The notes beneath the pieces are model-generated. The model was not told where the DNA came from and ran no database searches. It was given only the letters and a program-made list of their open reading frames with translations. The position numbers and the translations under genes were made by a program. From contig JALOOI010000004.1 of assembly GCA_025454495.1 (NCBI GenBank), forward strand, positions 1 through 47,893: a stretch of 47,893 nucleotides of DNA. The letters run 5' to 3'. Positions 37,283 to 44,510 of this stretch are shown in pieces. The stretch is from Anaerolineae bacterium. GTDB lineage: Bacteria; Chloroflexota; Anaerolineae; Aggregatilineales; Phototrophicaceae. How positions within the stretch are numbered: position 1 is the first letter of the stretch; each line of letters starts with the position of its first letter.

Positions 37283-38488
37283 CTAACGACTGTAATTCCA
37301 GCCAAAATTGTCATTGGTGTAATCCAGCGGCACGGCCACCACCAGATGCGCGGTGTTGGTGGTGCTCACCAGGATCAGCGGTTCGTCGATGTTCTCCGGG
37401 TTGCTGCGATCCTGCGGCTCGCTGGCCGGGATCAACACCAGGTCGGACAGGATTTCCGGCCGGCTCTGAATTTCGTAGCTGTCCAGCACGTCCCCCGTCT
37501 GACGTGAGAGCCAGTACACAAAGCCATCGCGGGAGGCCACCACCACCATATCCTCCGTCACCAGCGGGCCCGGGCGAATGCCGCGGGTGGCGGCTTTCGT
37601 CGCCCACACCTGGGTCATATCCTCCGGGTTAATGGCGAAGACATAGCCGCTGAGATCCGTCACATACAGCAGGCCGTCGTACAGCACCGGCGTGCTCCAC
37701 ACCCAGTTATTGGCCTTAAAACTGGCGACGATCTCGCCGGCGGTGGAGATTTTATACACATGGTGCGAATAGCTGCCCACGTATAAAAAGCCGTCGTGGT
37801 ACAGCGGGGTCGCGCCGGCCAGCCCCTGCAAATTCACCGGCTCCTCCCACACGGCCGCGCCCGTTTCGGCATCGAAAGCGTACAGATGATGATCCACCGA
37901 GGACACATACAGCACGCCATCCACCAGCAGCGGGGCCGACCACGCACCATCGCGGGTGATGGCCGTCCAGCGCTCGGCATACGTATCCCGATCCAGCGCC
38001 ACCACGCTGCCGAATTTCAGCGGCACATACAGCGTATCCTCGCTCACGGCCACATCGGCAATGACGGGTGCCGGCAGCGGAATGCCGGCGGTGCTATCGG
38101 GGCGGGCCCGCAGCATGTCCACCGTCAGCAGGCGATTGTTATACGCCGGCAGCAAATACAGCGCCTCCCCCAGGTCCAGCCCGCGGGCGAAGAACTGGGC
38201 ATTTTCGTACTGGTGCCCGTCCAGCGTCCAGAACAGCGGGTTGCCGCTTTCGTCGGTACGGGGGTCGCCGCTGGCATCTTCCAGGCGGGCCAGGGTGCCA
38301 TTGTGCGGCTGGATGAGCGTGACCACCTGATTGTAGGCCACCAGCACGCGCAGCTTACCGTTCAGTTCAATGGGCTGCATCACCGGCCAGCTTACGCCGA
38401 TGCGCGTCGGCGCACAGCCGGTGGCCACCAGCAGCACCGCCACCAGCACCATCAGCAACGAAGAAAGTCCACGTTTGCGGGTGTTCAA
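37283..38488 (-). CDS. PQQ-repeat beta-propeller lipoprotein
   Basis: The protein has 401 residues. The signal peptide ends in a lipobox, VATGC, with Cys25 as the lipidation site. The rest is a beta-propeller of PQQ/BamB-like blades: APLLVDGVLYVSSVDHHLYAFDAETGAAVW, ATPLYHDGFLYVGSYSHHVYKI, and STPVLYDGLLYVTDLSGYVFAINPEDMTQVWA each show the strand-turn-WA pattern. It would sit outside the cytoplasmic membrane. BamB is part of outer-membrane assembly in proteobacteria, but no Bam genes are here and the role is unknown. It lies 3 bases after yidD and 21 bases before yidC, so it belongs to the operon. Confidence 0.85.
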   Translation of the reverse strand: MNTRKRGLSSLLMVLVAVLLVATGCAPTRIGVSWPVMQPIELNGKLRVLVAYNQVVTLIQPHNGTLARLEDASGDPRTDESGNPLFWTLDGHQYENAQFFARGLDLGEALYLLPAYNNRLLTVDMLRARPDSTAGIPLPAPVIADVAVSEDTLYVPLKFGSVVALDRDTYAERWTAITRDGAWSAPLLVDGVLYVSSVDHHLYAFDAETGAAVWEEPVNLQGLAGATPLYHDGFLYVGSYSHHVYKISTAGEIVASFKANNWVWSTPVLYDGLLYVTDLSGYVFAINPEDMTQVWATKAATRGIRPGPLVTEDMVVVASRDGFVYWLSRQTGDVLDSYEIQSRPEILSDLVLIPASEPQDRSNPENIDEPLILVSTTNTAHLVVAVPLDYTNDNFGWNYSR

Positions 38489-38491
38489 ACC

Positions 38492-38710
38492 TCACTCCTT
38501 GGGGGGTACCGGATCAAAACCGCCGGGATAGAAAGGCTGGCAGCGCCACAGGCGATACAAGCCCAGCCGCAGCCCGCGCAGCAGTCCGTGTACTTCGATG
38601 GCTTCGTACATATACTCAGAACAGGTCGGTCTAAACCGACAGGCAGAGGGCAAAAGTGGGGAGAGAAAACGTTTGTAAAAGCGGATAGATTTGAGCGCGA
38701 GCCACTTCAT
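38492..38710 (-). CDS. yidD: membrane protein insertion efficiency factor YidD
   Basis: The protein has 72 residues from MKWLALKSIRFYKRFLSP. It shows the family motif CRFRPTCSEYMYEAI and the ending RLWRCQPFYPGGFDPVP. YidD is a small amphipathic inner-membrane-associated protein that helps YidC-dependent insertion. The ATG overlaps the rnpA stop by one base (TGATG), showing translational coupling; the longer in-frame opening to 38746 lies inside rnpA. Confidence 0.93.
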   Translation of the reverse strand: MKWLALKSIRFYKRFLSPLLPSACRFRPTCSEYMYEAIEVHGLLRGLRLGLYRLWRCQPFYPGGFDPVPPKE

Positions 38711-39054
38711 CACGTCGTATCTTTCACTATGCCAGCCTGTTGACACAGCCTGCTGAGGCGCTGCTGGATGGCGGCCAGCGATTGACCGGCCACGGCCGGG
38801 CGGGCGATGACCACCACATCATACCCCTGGTCCAGGCGGGCGTGCAGCAGGCGCAGCGCTTCTTTCAGCAGGCGGCGAATGCGATTGCGGGCCACAGCGC
38901 TGCCCACGCGCTTCCCGGTGATAATACCGTAACGGTTGTGCGGGAGGGTGCCAGGCGCAACATTGATGATGAGCCAGTGATCCTGGCAGGTGTGGCCTGT
39001 TTCCCGCACCCGCTGAAAGTCGTCACGCTGCCGAAGCCGCAGGTGCTGCTGCAC
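38710..39054 (-). CDS. rnpA: ribonuclease P protein component
   Basis: The protein has 114 residues. It begins MQQHLRLRQRDDFQRV and carries the RNR motif in GSAVARNRIRRLLKEALRLL, which binds the P RNA, then the strand DVVVIARPA. It is the protein cofactor of RNase P, which matures tRNA 5' ends. The start is GTG at 39054, 10 bases after the rpmH stop. The stop overlaps the yidD start. Length and position next to rpmH are typical. Confidence 0.94.
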   Translation of the reverse strand: MQQHLRLRQRDDFQRVRETGHTCQDHWLIINVAPGTLPHNRYGIITGKRVGSAVARNRIRRLLKEALRLLHARLDQGYDVVVIARPAVAGQSLAAIQQRLSRLCQQAGIVKDTT

Positions 39055-39064
39055 AATCCAGCCT

Positions 39065-39244
39065 TCAGGATGCGTTCCAGTTCACTTTTTTGACGTGATT
39101 GGGATTGACGGTCAACTGATGCCGGCCCCGGGCACGGCGGGCCTTCAACACCTTACGCCCGCCTTTGGTGGCCATGCGGGCCCGAAAGCCATGCACGCGC
39201 TTGCGCCGGCGAATTTTCGGCTGCCAGGTACGTTTGGTAGACAT
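39065..39244 (-). CDS. rpmH: 50S ribosomal protein L34
   Basis: The gene has 59 codons. The protein starts [20 protein letters not shown], continues [20 protein letters not shown], and ends with a tail, [19 protein letters not shown], about 14 residues longer than the usual 44-46-residue L34. It is very basic, as expected for this 23S rRNA-binding protein. It lies 10 bases before rnpA, the classical order, and is the first gene after the strong promoter at 39295-39323. No dnaA gene or DnaA-box cluster is seen on the other side. Confidence 0.95.
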   Translation of the reverse strand: MSTKRTWQPKIRRRKRVHGFRARMATKGGRKVLKARRARGRHQLTVNPNHVKKVNWNAS

Positions 39245-39294
39245 GCGATTCTTAGCCTCTGGTTACTCAATCACAGGACAGCACAACGGGCTGC

Positions 39295-39323
39295 ATTATA
39301 GCGGCCCCCTGTAGCCAGGTCAA
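39295..39323 (-). promoter_or_regulatory. sigma70-type promoter of the rpmH operon
   Basis: On the minus strand TTGACC (complement of 39318-39323) and a perfect TATAAT (complement of 39295-39300) are exactly 17 bases apart, 50 bases before the rpmH ATG. It probably drives rpmH, rnpA, yidD and the genes after them. Confidence 0.87.
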
Positions 39324-39381
39324 CCCGTGCCAGGATGCAGTTTGGCCGCCGCACTCGCCATTAACCCTGGCCTCCTTTTTG

Positions 39382-39390
39382 TGATATACT
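39382..39390 (+). promoter_or_regulatory. extended -10 element toward the unknown cassette
   Basis: TGATATACT is a TG-n-TATACT extended -10. The -35 region is weak. It is the best candidate start of transcription for the three-gene cassette at 39546-42012. Confidence 0.4.
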
Positions 39391-39545
39391 CGCTGCGATG
39401 CATACGGAGTTACCTCTGCCAGCAAACATTGAACACAACAACCTGGCCCAACAACAGCACACCACACCGCGCTTTTTTACGCTCACCGGCCACCAGCGCG
39501 ATGCCTTATCCCCTGTACCGGAACACTGGAGGGTTATAAGAGCCT

Positions 39546-41108
39546 ATGCCTGCTCATCCCCTGGCACGCAATTTTACCATCACACCGGACGACATCGAGT
39601 ATTTAACCGGGGTACTCCTGGAGCAGGAAACCCCCATGCTCACCGAAGAACTGGCGCTGCTGCTGCTGGATAAACGCCTGACCGATGAAAAAGAAGCGCT
39701 GGAAGCCCGCTACCGCGGCACGCGGGTGTATCACCCGGTGGCGCATTACGAAACCGGCGAGCGCCTCATCTTCACCGAAATGGACGATGCCACCGCCACC
39801 GTGCGCGCGGTGCGCCCGGGCGACAATGCCGATTATGGCACCTACCGCGTGATCGCCGTGGATTTTGACGATAAAACGCTGAACCTGGCCGGCGGCCTGC
39901 GCGAATTTGCCAGCGATTTCGTGCCCGAACACCCGCTGAACCAGGCCCGCATCGGCCATGCGCTGACGGCCGACGGCAGCAGCGCCACCAGCCGCGATAT
40001 TCTGCACTCCGACTATAAAACGCTGATGATTACCATGCACGAAGCGCTGCAAAAAAGCGGTGTCCTCATGCGCGTGGCCGGCTACTGGTTCCCCCGTGAC
40101 CTGGTGATGGATATTGACGTGGGCACGCTGCACCTGGCGGAAGCCGTGCTGGATATGGCCAGCGGCGGCCCCCTGCCCACCCGCGACATCATCGAGCAGG
40201 TGGGCGGGGTGGGCAGCGCCCCCATGACGCTCCAGGTCTTTTCGCTGAACCTGGCCATGAGCCGCGATAACCGCTTTGATGAGGTGGGGCCCGCCGGTGA
40301 GGTGCTGTGGTACCTCAACCGAATGGAACCCGACCCCGTGCGCCGCATCCCCGACCTGCTCCAGTACCGCGCCATCACCTACAACGAAGACCTGCTCAGC
40401 GATGAGATGGACGACCTGGAAACGGAACTGGATGACGAGCTGACCGATATTGATTTTGAAGGCACGCTGAAAAAAGCCACCTCCACCCTGCTGTACCCGC
40501 ACCGCCGCGCCGGCACGCTGCCGCTGAATGCCAAAACACGCACCATCTTCCCCACCGGGCGCACGCCGCGAATTCATGTGGCGCTGGTGGATGCCACCGA
40601 CGGCGAACATTTCCCCGGCTGGGTGGTGCATGAGCATAAATATGTGTACGGGCTGGAGCCGTACTACGCCAAACACCGCCTGCCGGTGGGCGCACGCCTG
40701 AGCGTGGAAAAAGGCGAGCGCCCGGGCCAGATCATCCTGAGCTACGAGGGCTACAAACCACGCACCGAATACATCAAAATCTTCATCCCCGGCGACCAGA
40801 TTCAGTTTGAAAATCGCCGCCGCGCCATCGGGGCGGCCTATGATGAACTGCTCATCTTCGGGGTGGATGACCTGGCAGCGCTGGATACCATGGTGAAGGC
40901 GCACCAGAAGCAAAGCATGGTGGCGCTGCTGCGCCTGCTGCTGGCCGAACTGGGCCGGCTGTCGCCCCAGGGCACCGTGCATGTGGTCACGCTGTACAGC
41001 GTGATGAACGTCTTCCGCCGCTGCCCGCCCGGCCCGGTCTTCGCGCTGCTGCGGGCCAACCCCGAATTTGAAGATGTGGGCGATCATTACTGGAAACTGA
41101 GCCAATAG
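39546..41108 (+). CDS. unknown protein with HARE-HTH-like regions, first of a three-gene cassette
   Basis: The protein has 520 residues. I do not recognise the family. The N-terminus (TPDDIEYLTGVLLEQETPMLTEELALLLL) looks helical. A middle block (about 155-265) reads PLPTRDIIEQVGG, then SLNLAMSRDNRFDEVGPAGEVLWYL, like the HARE-HTH/RNA-polymerase-delta type winged helix. The last 60 residues end NPEFEDVGDHYWKL, a second similar pattern. A strongly acidic segment (DDLETELDDELTDIDFE, about 292-310) lies between. No signal peptide, membrane helix or catalytic motif is visible, so it is probably a soluble nucleic-acid-associated protein. The next two genes follow by 20 and 14 bases. Confidence 0.65.
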   Translation: MPAHPLARNFTITPDDIEYLTGVLLEQETPMLTEELALLLLDKRLTDEKEALEARYRGTRVYHPVAHYETGERLIFTEMDDATATVRAVRPGDNADYGTYRVIAVDFDDKTLNLAGGLREFASDFVPEHPLNQARIGHALTADGSSATSRDILHSDYKTLMITMHEALQKSGVLMRVAGYWFPRDLVMDIDVGTLHLAEAVLDMASGGPLPTRDIIEQVGGVGSAPMTLQVFSLNLAMSRDNRFDEVGPAGEVLWYLNRMEPDPVRRIPDLLQYRAITYNEDLLSDEMDDLETELDDELTDIDFEGTLKKATSTLLYPHRRAGTLPLNAKTRTIFPTGRTPRIHVALVDATDGEHFPGWVVHEHKYVYGLEPYYAKHRLPVGARLSVEKGERPGQIILSYEGYKPRTEYIKIFIPGDQIQFENRRRAIGAAYDELLIFGVDDLAALDTMVKAHQKQSMVALLRLLLAELGRLSPQGTVHVVTLYSVMNVFRRCPPGPVFALLRANPEFEDVGDHYWKLSQ

Positions 41109-41128
41109 CGGCGAAAGGTCTTTGCATC

Positions 41129-41572
41129 ATGCAGCCAGGCAAACCCAATATTCTGCTGAAACCCACGCTGGATACACGCTTCCACATTGATTATGAGTGG
41201 TGGCAGCGCGAGCAGCAGCCGGGCGATTTGCGTACCTACATGCTGACGCACCTGCCCCCGGACAAACGCGATTATTTCCAGAAGCAGGAGCAGGATCGCG
41301 TGCTGGATTATGTGCATCCGCAAACCGGCGAAGTGTTCCGGCTGGATGAACTGGGGCTGGCCATCCAGGAAGCTGCCCGCCAGCCCGATTTTATCAACCC
41401 GCAGACATCACTGGTGGAGAGCATCTTTCGGGTGTTTCTGGCCAATGGCAATATCCCGCGGACCCCGCGGGAACTGGCCAAAGACACCGGGCGCGATGCC
41501 ATGACCATCCTCAAAACTGTCGGCGGCATCAAGGTCTATAAAGGCATTCGCCCCTATCAGCCCGAATCGTAG
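41129..41572 (+). CDS. small protein with C-terminal helix-turn-helix, second gene of the cassette
   Basis: The protein has 147 residues. The N-terminal part contains aromatic and charged stretches (FHIDYEWWQREQQPGD). The C-terminal part (about 105-140) reads TPRELAKDTGRDAMTILKTVGG, which fits a helix-turn-helix with the turn at TGRD and a following wing KVYKGIRP. It is possibly a DNA-binding protein. Family not recognised. Flanked by the 520-residue and the 141-residue proteins on the same strand with short gaps, it is very likely co-transcribed. Confidence 0.65.
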   Translation: MQPGKPNILLKPTLDTRFHIDYEWWQREQQPGDLRTYMLTHLPPDKRDYFQKQEQDRVLDYVHPQTGEVFRLDELGLAIQEAARQPDFINPQTSLVESIFRVFLANGNIPRTPRELAKDTGRDAMTILKTVGGIKVYKGIRPYQPES

Positions 41573-41586
41573 AGGAGAATCGGTAC

Positions 41587-42012
41587 ATGGCCCGTGTCAT
41601 CAACACCAACAGCCCGCAGAAGCGCCGCAATCATTTGATGCGTACCATCGCGGAGATTTTGCGCGGCCTGGGGCAAAAACACAGCATCGACGACGAAGCC
41701 CGCGATATGGCCGCCACCATCGTCTTTTGCCTGCGCGACATTGACGACACCATCAACGAATCGATCCAGGCGTGGGAAAAGCGCAATTACTACAAAAAAG
41801 CGGATGACTTCCAGGAAAAGTGGTGGTGGGCGGCCCAGTATGCGCTGCGGGTGGAAAAGCTGGTGCGCGAGGCGAAATGGGAAGACCTGCCGGCGGTGAT
41901 GATGAAGCTGTTCCCCTATTTTGCCGAAATCGAAATCAACAAGCCCATGCGCGATGAAAAAGACTGGCTGGGCGGTTACGATAAACTGATGGCAGAACCG
42001 CCCCGCGCCTGA
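41587..42012 (+). CDS. small all-helical protein, third gene of the cassette
   Basis: The protein has 141 residues: MARVINTNSPQKRRNHLMRT at the start, then long amphipathic helices, one of them Trp-rich (FQEKWWWAAQYALRVEKLV). There is no membrane helix. I recall no named family. The composition (charged, helical, no Cys) suggests a small protein-protein or nucleic-acid binding module. GAGGAG lies 8 bases before the ATG. It closes the cassette; after the stop comes a hairpin (42029-42045) shared with the convergent gene. Confidence 0.62.
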   Translation: MARVINTNSPQKRRNHLMRTIAEILRGLGQKHSIDDEARDMAATIVFCLRDIDDTINESIQAWEKRNYYKKADDFQEKWWWAAQYALRVEKLVREAKWEDLPAVMMKLFPYFAEIEINKPMRDEKDWLGGYDKLMAEPPRA

Positions 42013-42028
42013 TGTGCGGCGGGGCGCA

Positions 42029-42045
42029 GCCGGGCCTAACCCGGC
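42029..42045. terminator. hairpin between the cassette and the convergent gene
   Basis: GCCGGG and CCCGGC form a perfect 6-bp stem with a CCTAA loop that includes the stop codon of the minus-strand gene. No T-run. Confidence 0.3.
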
Positions 42046-42974
42046 GGGGTGAGGGCCTGCCAGGCGGATTGGGTGCGCTGCTGGCGCAGGCCCGCCGCCA
42101 CATCCAGCAGCGGCCGGTCACGCTGCCAGCGCTGCGCCACCGCCGCCGGCACGGTTGACCAGTCCACCCCGGCCAGCAGGTGGCCAAACTGGCGCAGGGC
42201 CCCGGCCAGCGCCAGATGCACGCCCGGCGTGGTGACGGTTTCGCTGTGGGCCAGGGTGTTCAACAGCACCAGCAGCGCCAGCCAGTCCTCCTGCTGCGCT
42301 GTGGGCCAGCCATACAGCCGCGCCAGCCGGCACAGGTAGCCCGCCAGCGCGGCCAGCACATGCACATCTTCCAGCGTGCGAAACGGCTTCACGTAGCGCG
42401 TGTAACCATCGCCCTCCAGCACATCCGCTTCGGTGACGCGCACCGCCTCCAAATGCAGTTCACCGTGGCTAATCTCCGGGATGAAGGGCAGCGGCGGGTT
42501 CATCGTCACGGTCAGCCCGGCGGCCGGGCGTTCCAGCCGCACCAGCACGAGATGTTTGTGCGCCGCTTCGATCACCCCTTCCACCGCCACCACCAGGAAC
42601 ACCTCCGCCTCCTGTGCCCCGGTGACAAAGGTCTTGCGGCCGCCCAGATGATACTCGCTGCCGTGCGGGGCCAGGTGCGCCCGCAGATCACGCGGGTGCT
42701 GGCCGCCCGTCTCCGTCACACACAGCGCCACCAGGCGTTGCGGGGGCAGCGCGGGCACCAGCCGCCGCAGCGCCGCCTGATAGCCGGCCATAAACGCATA
42801 GCCGGCCCGGTCAGCCAGAAAACCGCCCCGCGCGGCCATGAGGATGGTGTTCAAATCGTGGCGCGGGCTGTGCTGGCGATACATCTGCCACCAGTCAGCG
42901 CAGGCGGGCATGTCCGGGGCGCTGCGGGCAACCGGCAGCAGGTCGGCAAAGAGCTGCAAAAAGCTGTTGGGCAT
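42036..42974 (-). CDS. acyl-CoA dehydrogenase-like protein, shortened
   Basis: The protein has 312 residues against about 380 for the family. The middle is clearly acyl-CoA dehydrogenase-like: LCVTETGGQHPRDLRAHLAPHG and YHLGGRKTFVTGAQEAEVFLVVAV match the FAD-binding beta domain (TE..GGSD, LNG.K.FITNA). The C-terminal helical domain is short and the catalytic Glu is not evident. It may be an enzyme of a divergent subgroup or a non-catalytic relative. The lipoprotein gene lies 6 bases upstream on the same strand. Confidence 0.65.
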   Translation of the reverse strand: MPNSFLQLFADLLPVARSAPDMPACADWWQMYRQHSPRHDLNTILMAARGGFLADRAGYAFMAGYQAALRRLVPALPPQRLVALCVTETGGQHPRDLRAHLAPHGSEYHLGGRKTFVTGAQEAEVFLVVAVEGVIEAAHKHLVLVRLERPAAGLTVTMNPPLPFIPEISHGELHLEAVRVTEADVLEGDGYTRYVKPFRTLEDVHVLAALAGYLCRLARLYGWPTAQQEDWLALLVLLNTLAHSETVTTPGVHLALAGALRQFGHLLAGVDWSTVPAAVAQRWQRDRPLLDVAAGLRQQRTQSAWQALTPPG

Positions 42975-42980
42975 GGCAGG

Positions 42981-43907
42981 TTAGCCTCCCTGATTGACCG
43001 GGATCATGGTGGGTATGGGCAGCGGCTGGGGGCCGGCCGGGGCCACCAGCCCTGGCACGCTGCTGCTGTATTCGTTCCAGTTCACGCCCCCCGGCAGCAG
43101 CGCGAAAATGCTGCCCGCCGGCTGGCTGAGGAAGATCGACCCATCGCGGGAGGTTTGCACCTGCACGCTGTAGGGCTGTTCGTATTCCATCACCCCCCAG
43201 CCCAGGCGGCCGCGAATGATCTCGCTGCTGCGCCACACCAGCCCGAAGCCCCGGCGCGGCTGCCACAGCCCGGCCGCCGGGGCCTGCAAATATTCGCCCA
43301 CCACCTCCGGCATCCCCTCGTTAAAATAATCGCGGAACACCTGCCAGCGCGGCTGTGCGGCATCATCGTACAGCACATAAATGGCATCCTGGCTCTGCAC
43401 CCACATCATATGCCCCGCCTGAAAGCGTTGATACACCGCCTGCGAGGCATTGGGCGGGTTCAGCGGGCAGGCCGGCGGGCGCGGCTGGATGAAAAACCAG
43501 GTGCTCTCACACACTTCATTGGCCGCCACCGCCACTTCCCGCGTGATGGGAATGATGACGCTGGTAGGCAGCAGGAACGCGGTGGCCGTGGCGGTGACGG
43601 TGGTCGTCGGCGTGAGCGTTTGCGTGGGCGTGAGGGACTGGGTGGGCGTGAGGGTGGGCGTTTTACTGGGCGGCAGCGTGGGCGTGACCAGCACAAAACT
43701 GGCATCCACCGTCACCGCCTGGAGCACCGAAGGCACCTCCAGCGTGGGCAGCGCCGGCGTGGCGCTGAGGACGCGGGTGGGCAGCGCGGTGCCTGGCGGG
43801 GCCAGCGTCACATCCCCCACCAGGCGCGGACCAATCGCCGGTTGTTCCCCGGCACAGGCTGCCAGCAGCACCAGCAGCAGCAGCATCCCCCCCCACCCTC
43901 TCAGCAT
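42981..43907 (-). CDS. lipoprotein with Thr/Pro linker and a conserved extracytoplasmic domain
   Basis: The protein has 308 residues. The signal peptide MLRGWGGMLLLLVLLAAC has a lipobox ending at Cys18. A low-complexity linker rich in Thr and Pro follows (about 75-110, TPTLTPTQSLTPTQTLTPT). The C-terminal domain (about 145-290) contains GHMMWVQSQDAIYVLYDD and RRGFGLVWR, a module I associate with surface lipoproteins of Chloroflexota; its function is not known to me. It is exported and anchored in the membrane. A candidate promoter is at 43950-43977. Confidence 0.7.
   Translation of the reverse strand: MLRGWGGMLLLLVLLAACAGEQPAIGPRLVGDVTLAPPGTALPTRVLSATPALPTLEVPSVLQAVTVDASFVLVTPTLPPSKTPTLTPTQSLTPTQTLTPTTTVTATATAFLLPTSVIIPITREVAVAANEVCESTWFFIQPRPPACPLNPPNASQAVYQRFQAGHMMWVQSQDAIYVLYDDAAQPRWQVFRDYFNEGMPEVVGEYLQAPAAGLWQPRRGFGLVWRSSEIIRGRLGWGVMEYEQPYSVQVQTSRDGSIFLSQPAGSIFALLPGGVNWNEYSSSVPGLVAPAGPQPLPIPTMIPVNQGG
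43611..43671. repeat. repeats encoding the Thr/Pro linker of the lipoprotein
   Basis: Imperfect repeats of GTGGGCGTGAGG-like units on the plus strand encode TPT units in the lipoprotein on the minus strand. They are a low-complexity coding repeat. Confidence 0.55.
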
Positions 43908-43949
43908 CAGCGTCTCGTTTCAGCACCGGTATGCAGGTTGTTGGTGTCT

Positions 43950-43977
43950 ATTCTAGTGACGTGCGCCCAATGTGCAA
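43950..43977 (-). promoter_or_regulatory. candidate promoter of the lipoprotein gene
   Basis: On the minus strand TTGCAC and TAGAAT are 16 bases apart. The -10 fits five of six consensus bases; it lies 42 bases before the ATG. Confidence 0.35.
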
Positions 43978-44079
43978 TAATGGTTCCGCCGGCATGGCCC
44001 CCCGCGGCGGGCAAAAACGAGTATACTGAAGATGGGATTATTCAATGTGCCCAGGGCCACCAGCGCAGGAGTCGCCAGT

Positions 44080-44418
44080 ATGTCTCGCAAAACCGGTAAA
44101 GAAGCCCGTGCCGAACGTATCACCTGGTTTGCGCTGATTCTGATCTTCATCCCGCTGAATTTTGGCGACTGGCTGAGCACCATCCCGGCCTACCTGTTCC
44201 CCTTTGCCGTGGCGGTGGTGCTGCTGTTTTCTGGCATTTACCAGTGGCGCAAAGACTGGCGCGTTAGCCCGATTGTGTGGATCGTGGCGGCGCTGATGCT
44301 GGTGGTGGGGGGCGTGGAAATTTACTATCCGGCCTTCATGCCCTTTGACCCGGTGCTGGCCGCCTTGATTGCCGCCGTCGGCATCATTCTGTTCGGGGTG
44401 CTTTCCAATGAAAGTTAG
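44080..44418 (+). CDS. small membrane protein of unknown function
   Basis: The protein has 112 residues from MSRKTGKEARAERITWF. After a basic N-terminus come about three hydrophobic helices (FALILIFIPLNFGDWLS, YLFPFAVAVVLLFSGIYQW, and the pair IVWIVAALMLVVGG / VLAALIAAVGIILFGVL). AGGAG lies eight bases before the ATG, so the longer opening from 44032 is not used. TATACT at 44022-44027 may be its -10. I do not recognise the family. Confidence 0.6.
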   Translation: MSRKTGKEARAERITWFALILIFIPLNFGDWLSTIPAYLFPFAVAVVLLFSGIYQWRKDWRVSPIVWIVAALMLVVGGVEIYYPAFMPFDPVLAALIAAVGIILFGVLSNES

Positions 44419-44447
44419 CCGATTTTACTGAGGACTCTTTGTGCATA

Positions 44448-44476
44448 TTGACAGAATCGGGGTCATGCGCTACAAG
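44448..44476 (+). promoter_or_regulatory. candidate promoter of the PucR-type regulator
   Basis: A perfect TTGACA (44448-44453) and TACAAG (44471-44476) are 17 bases apart, about 35 bases before the ATG at 44511. Confidence 0.5.
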
Positions 44477-44510
44477 TTGATTGGACAAACTCCCGATTTT
44501 TGTGAACAAA

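Larger units (their letters stand above)
39245..39545. other. divergent intergenic region between rpmH and the unknown cassette
   Basis: This 301-base gap holds the rpmH promoter (39295-39323, minus) and an extended -10 reading the other way (39382-39390). No perfect DnaA box (TTATCCACA) is visible, so I do not propose an origin. The plus-strand leader between the -10 and the ATG at 39546 is about 150 bases and has no recognisable riboswitch. Confidence 0.6.

Noticed and set aside
39245-39545. Replication origin next to rpmH
   Set aside because: rpmH is often near dnaA and oriC, but I see no DnaA box cluster, no dnaA or dnaN gene and no AT-rich unwinding region.
39398-39673. A 91-codon ORF just after the -10 of the cassette promoter
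   Set aside because: It runs into the 520-residue gene in another frame, its composition is not protein-like, and it lacks a ribosome binding site.
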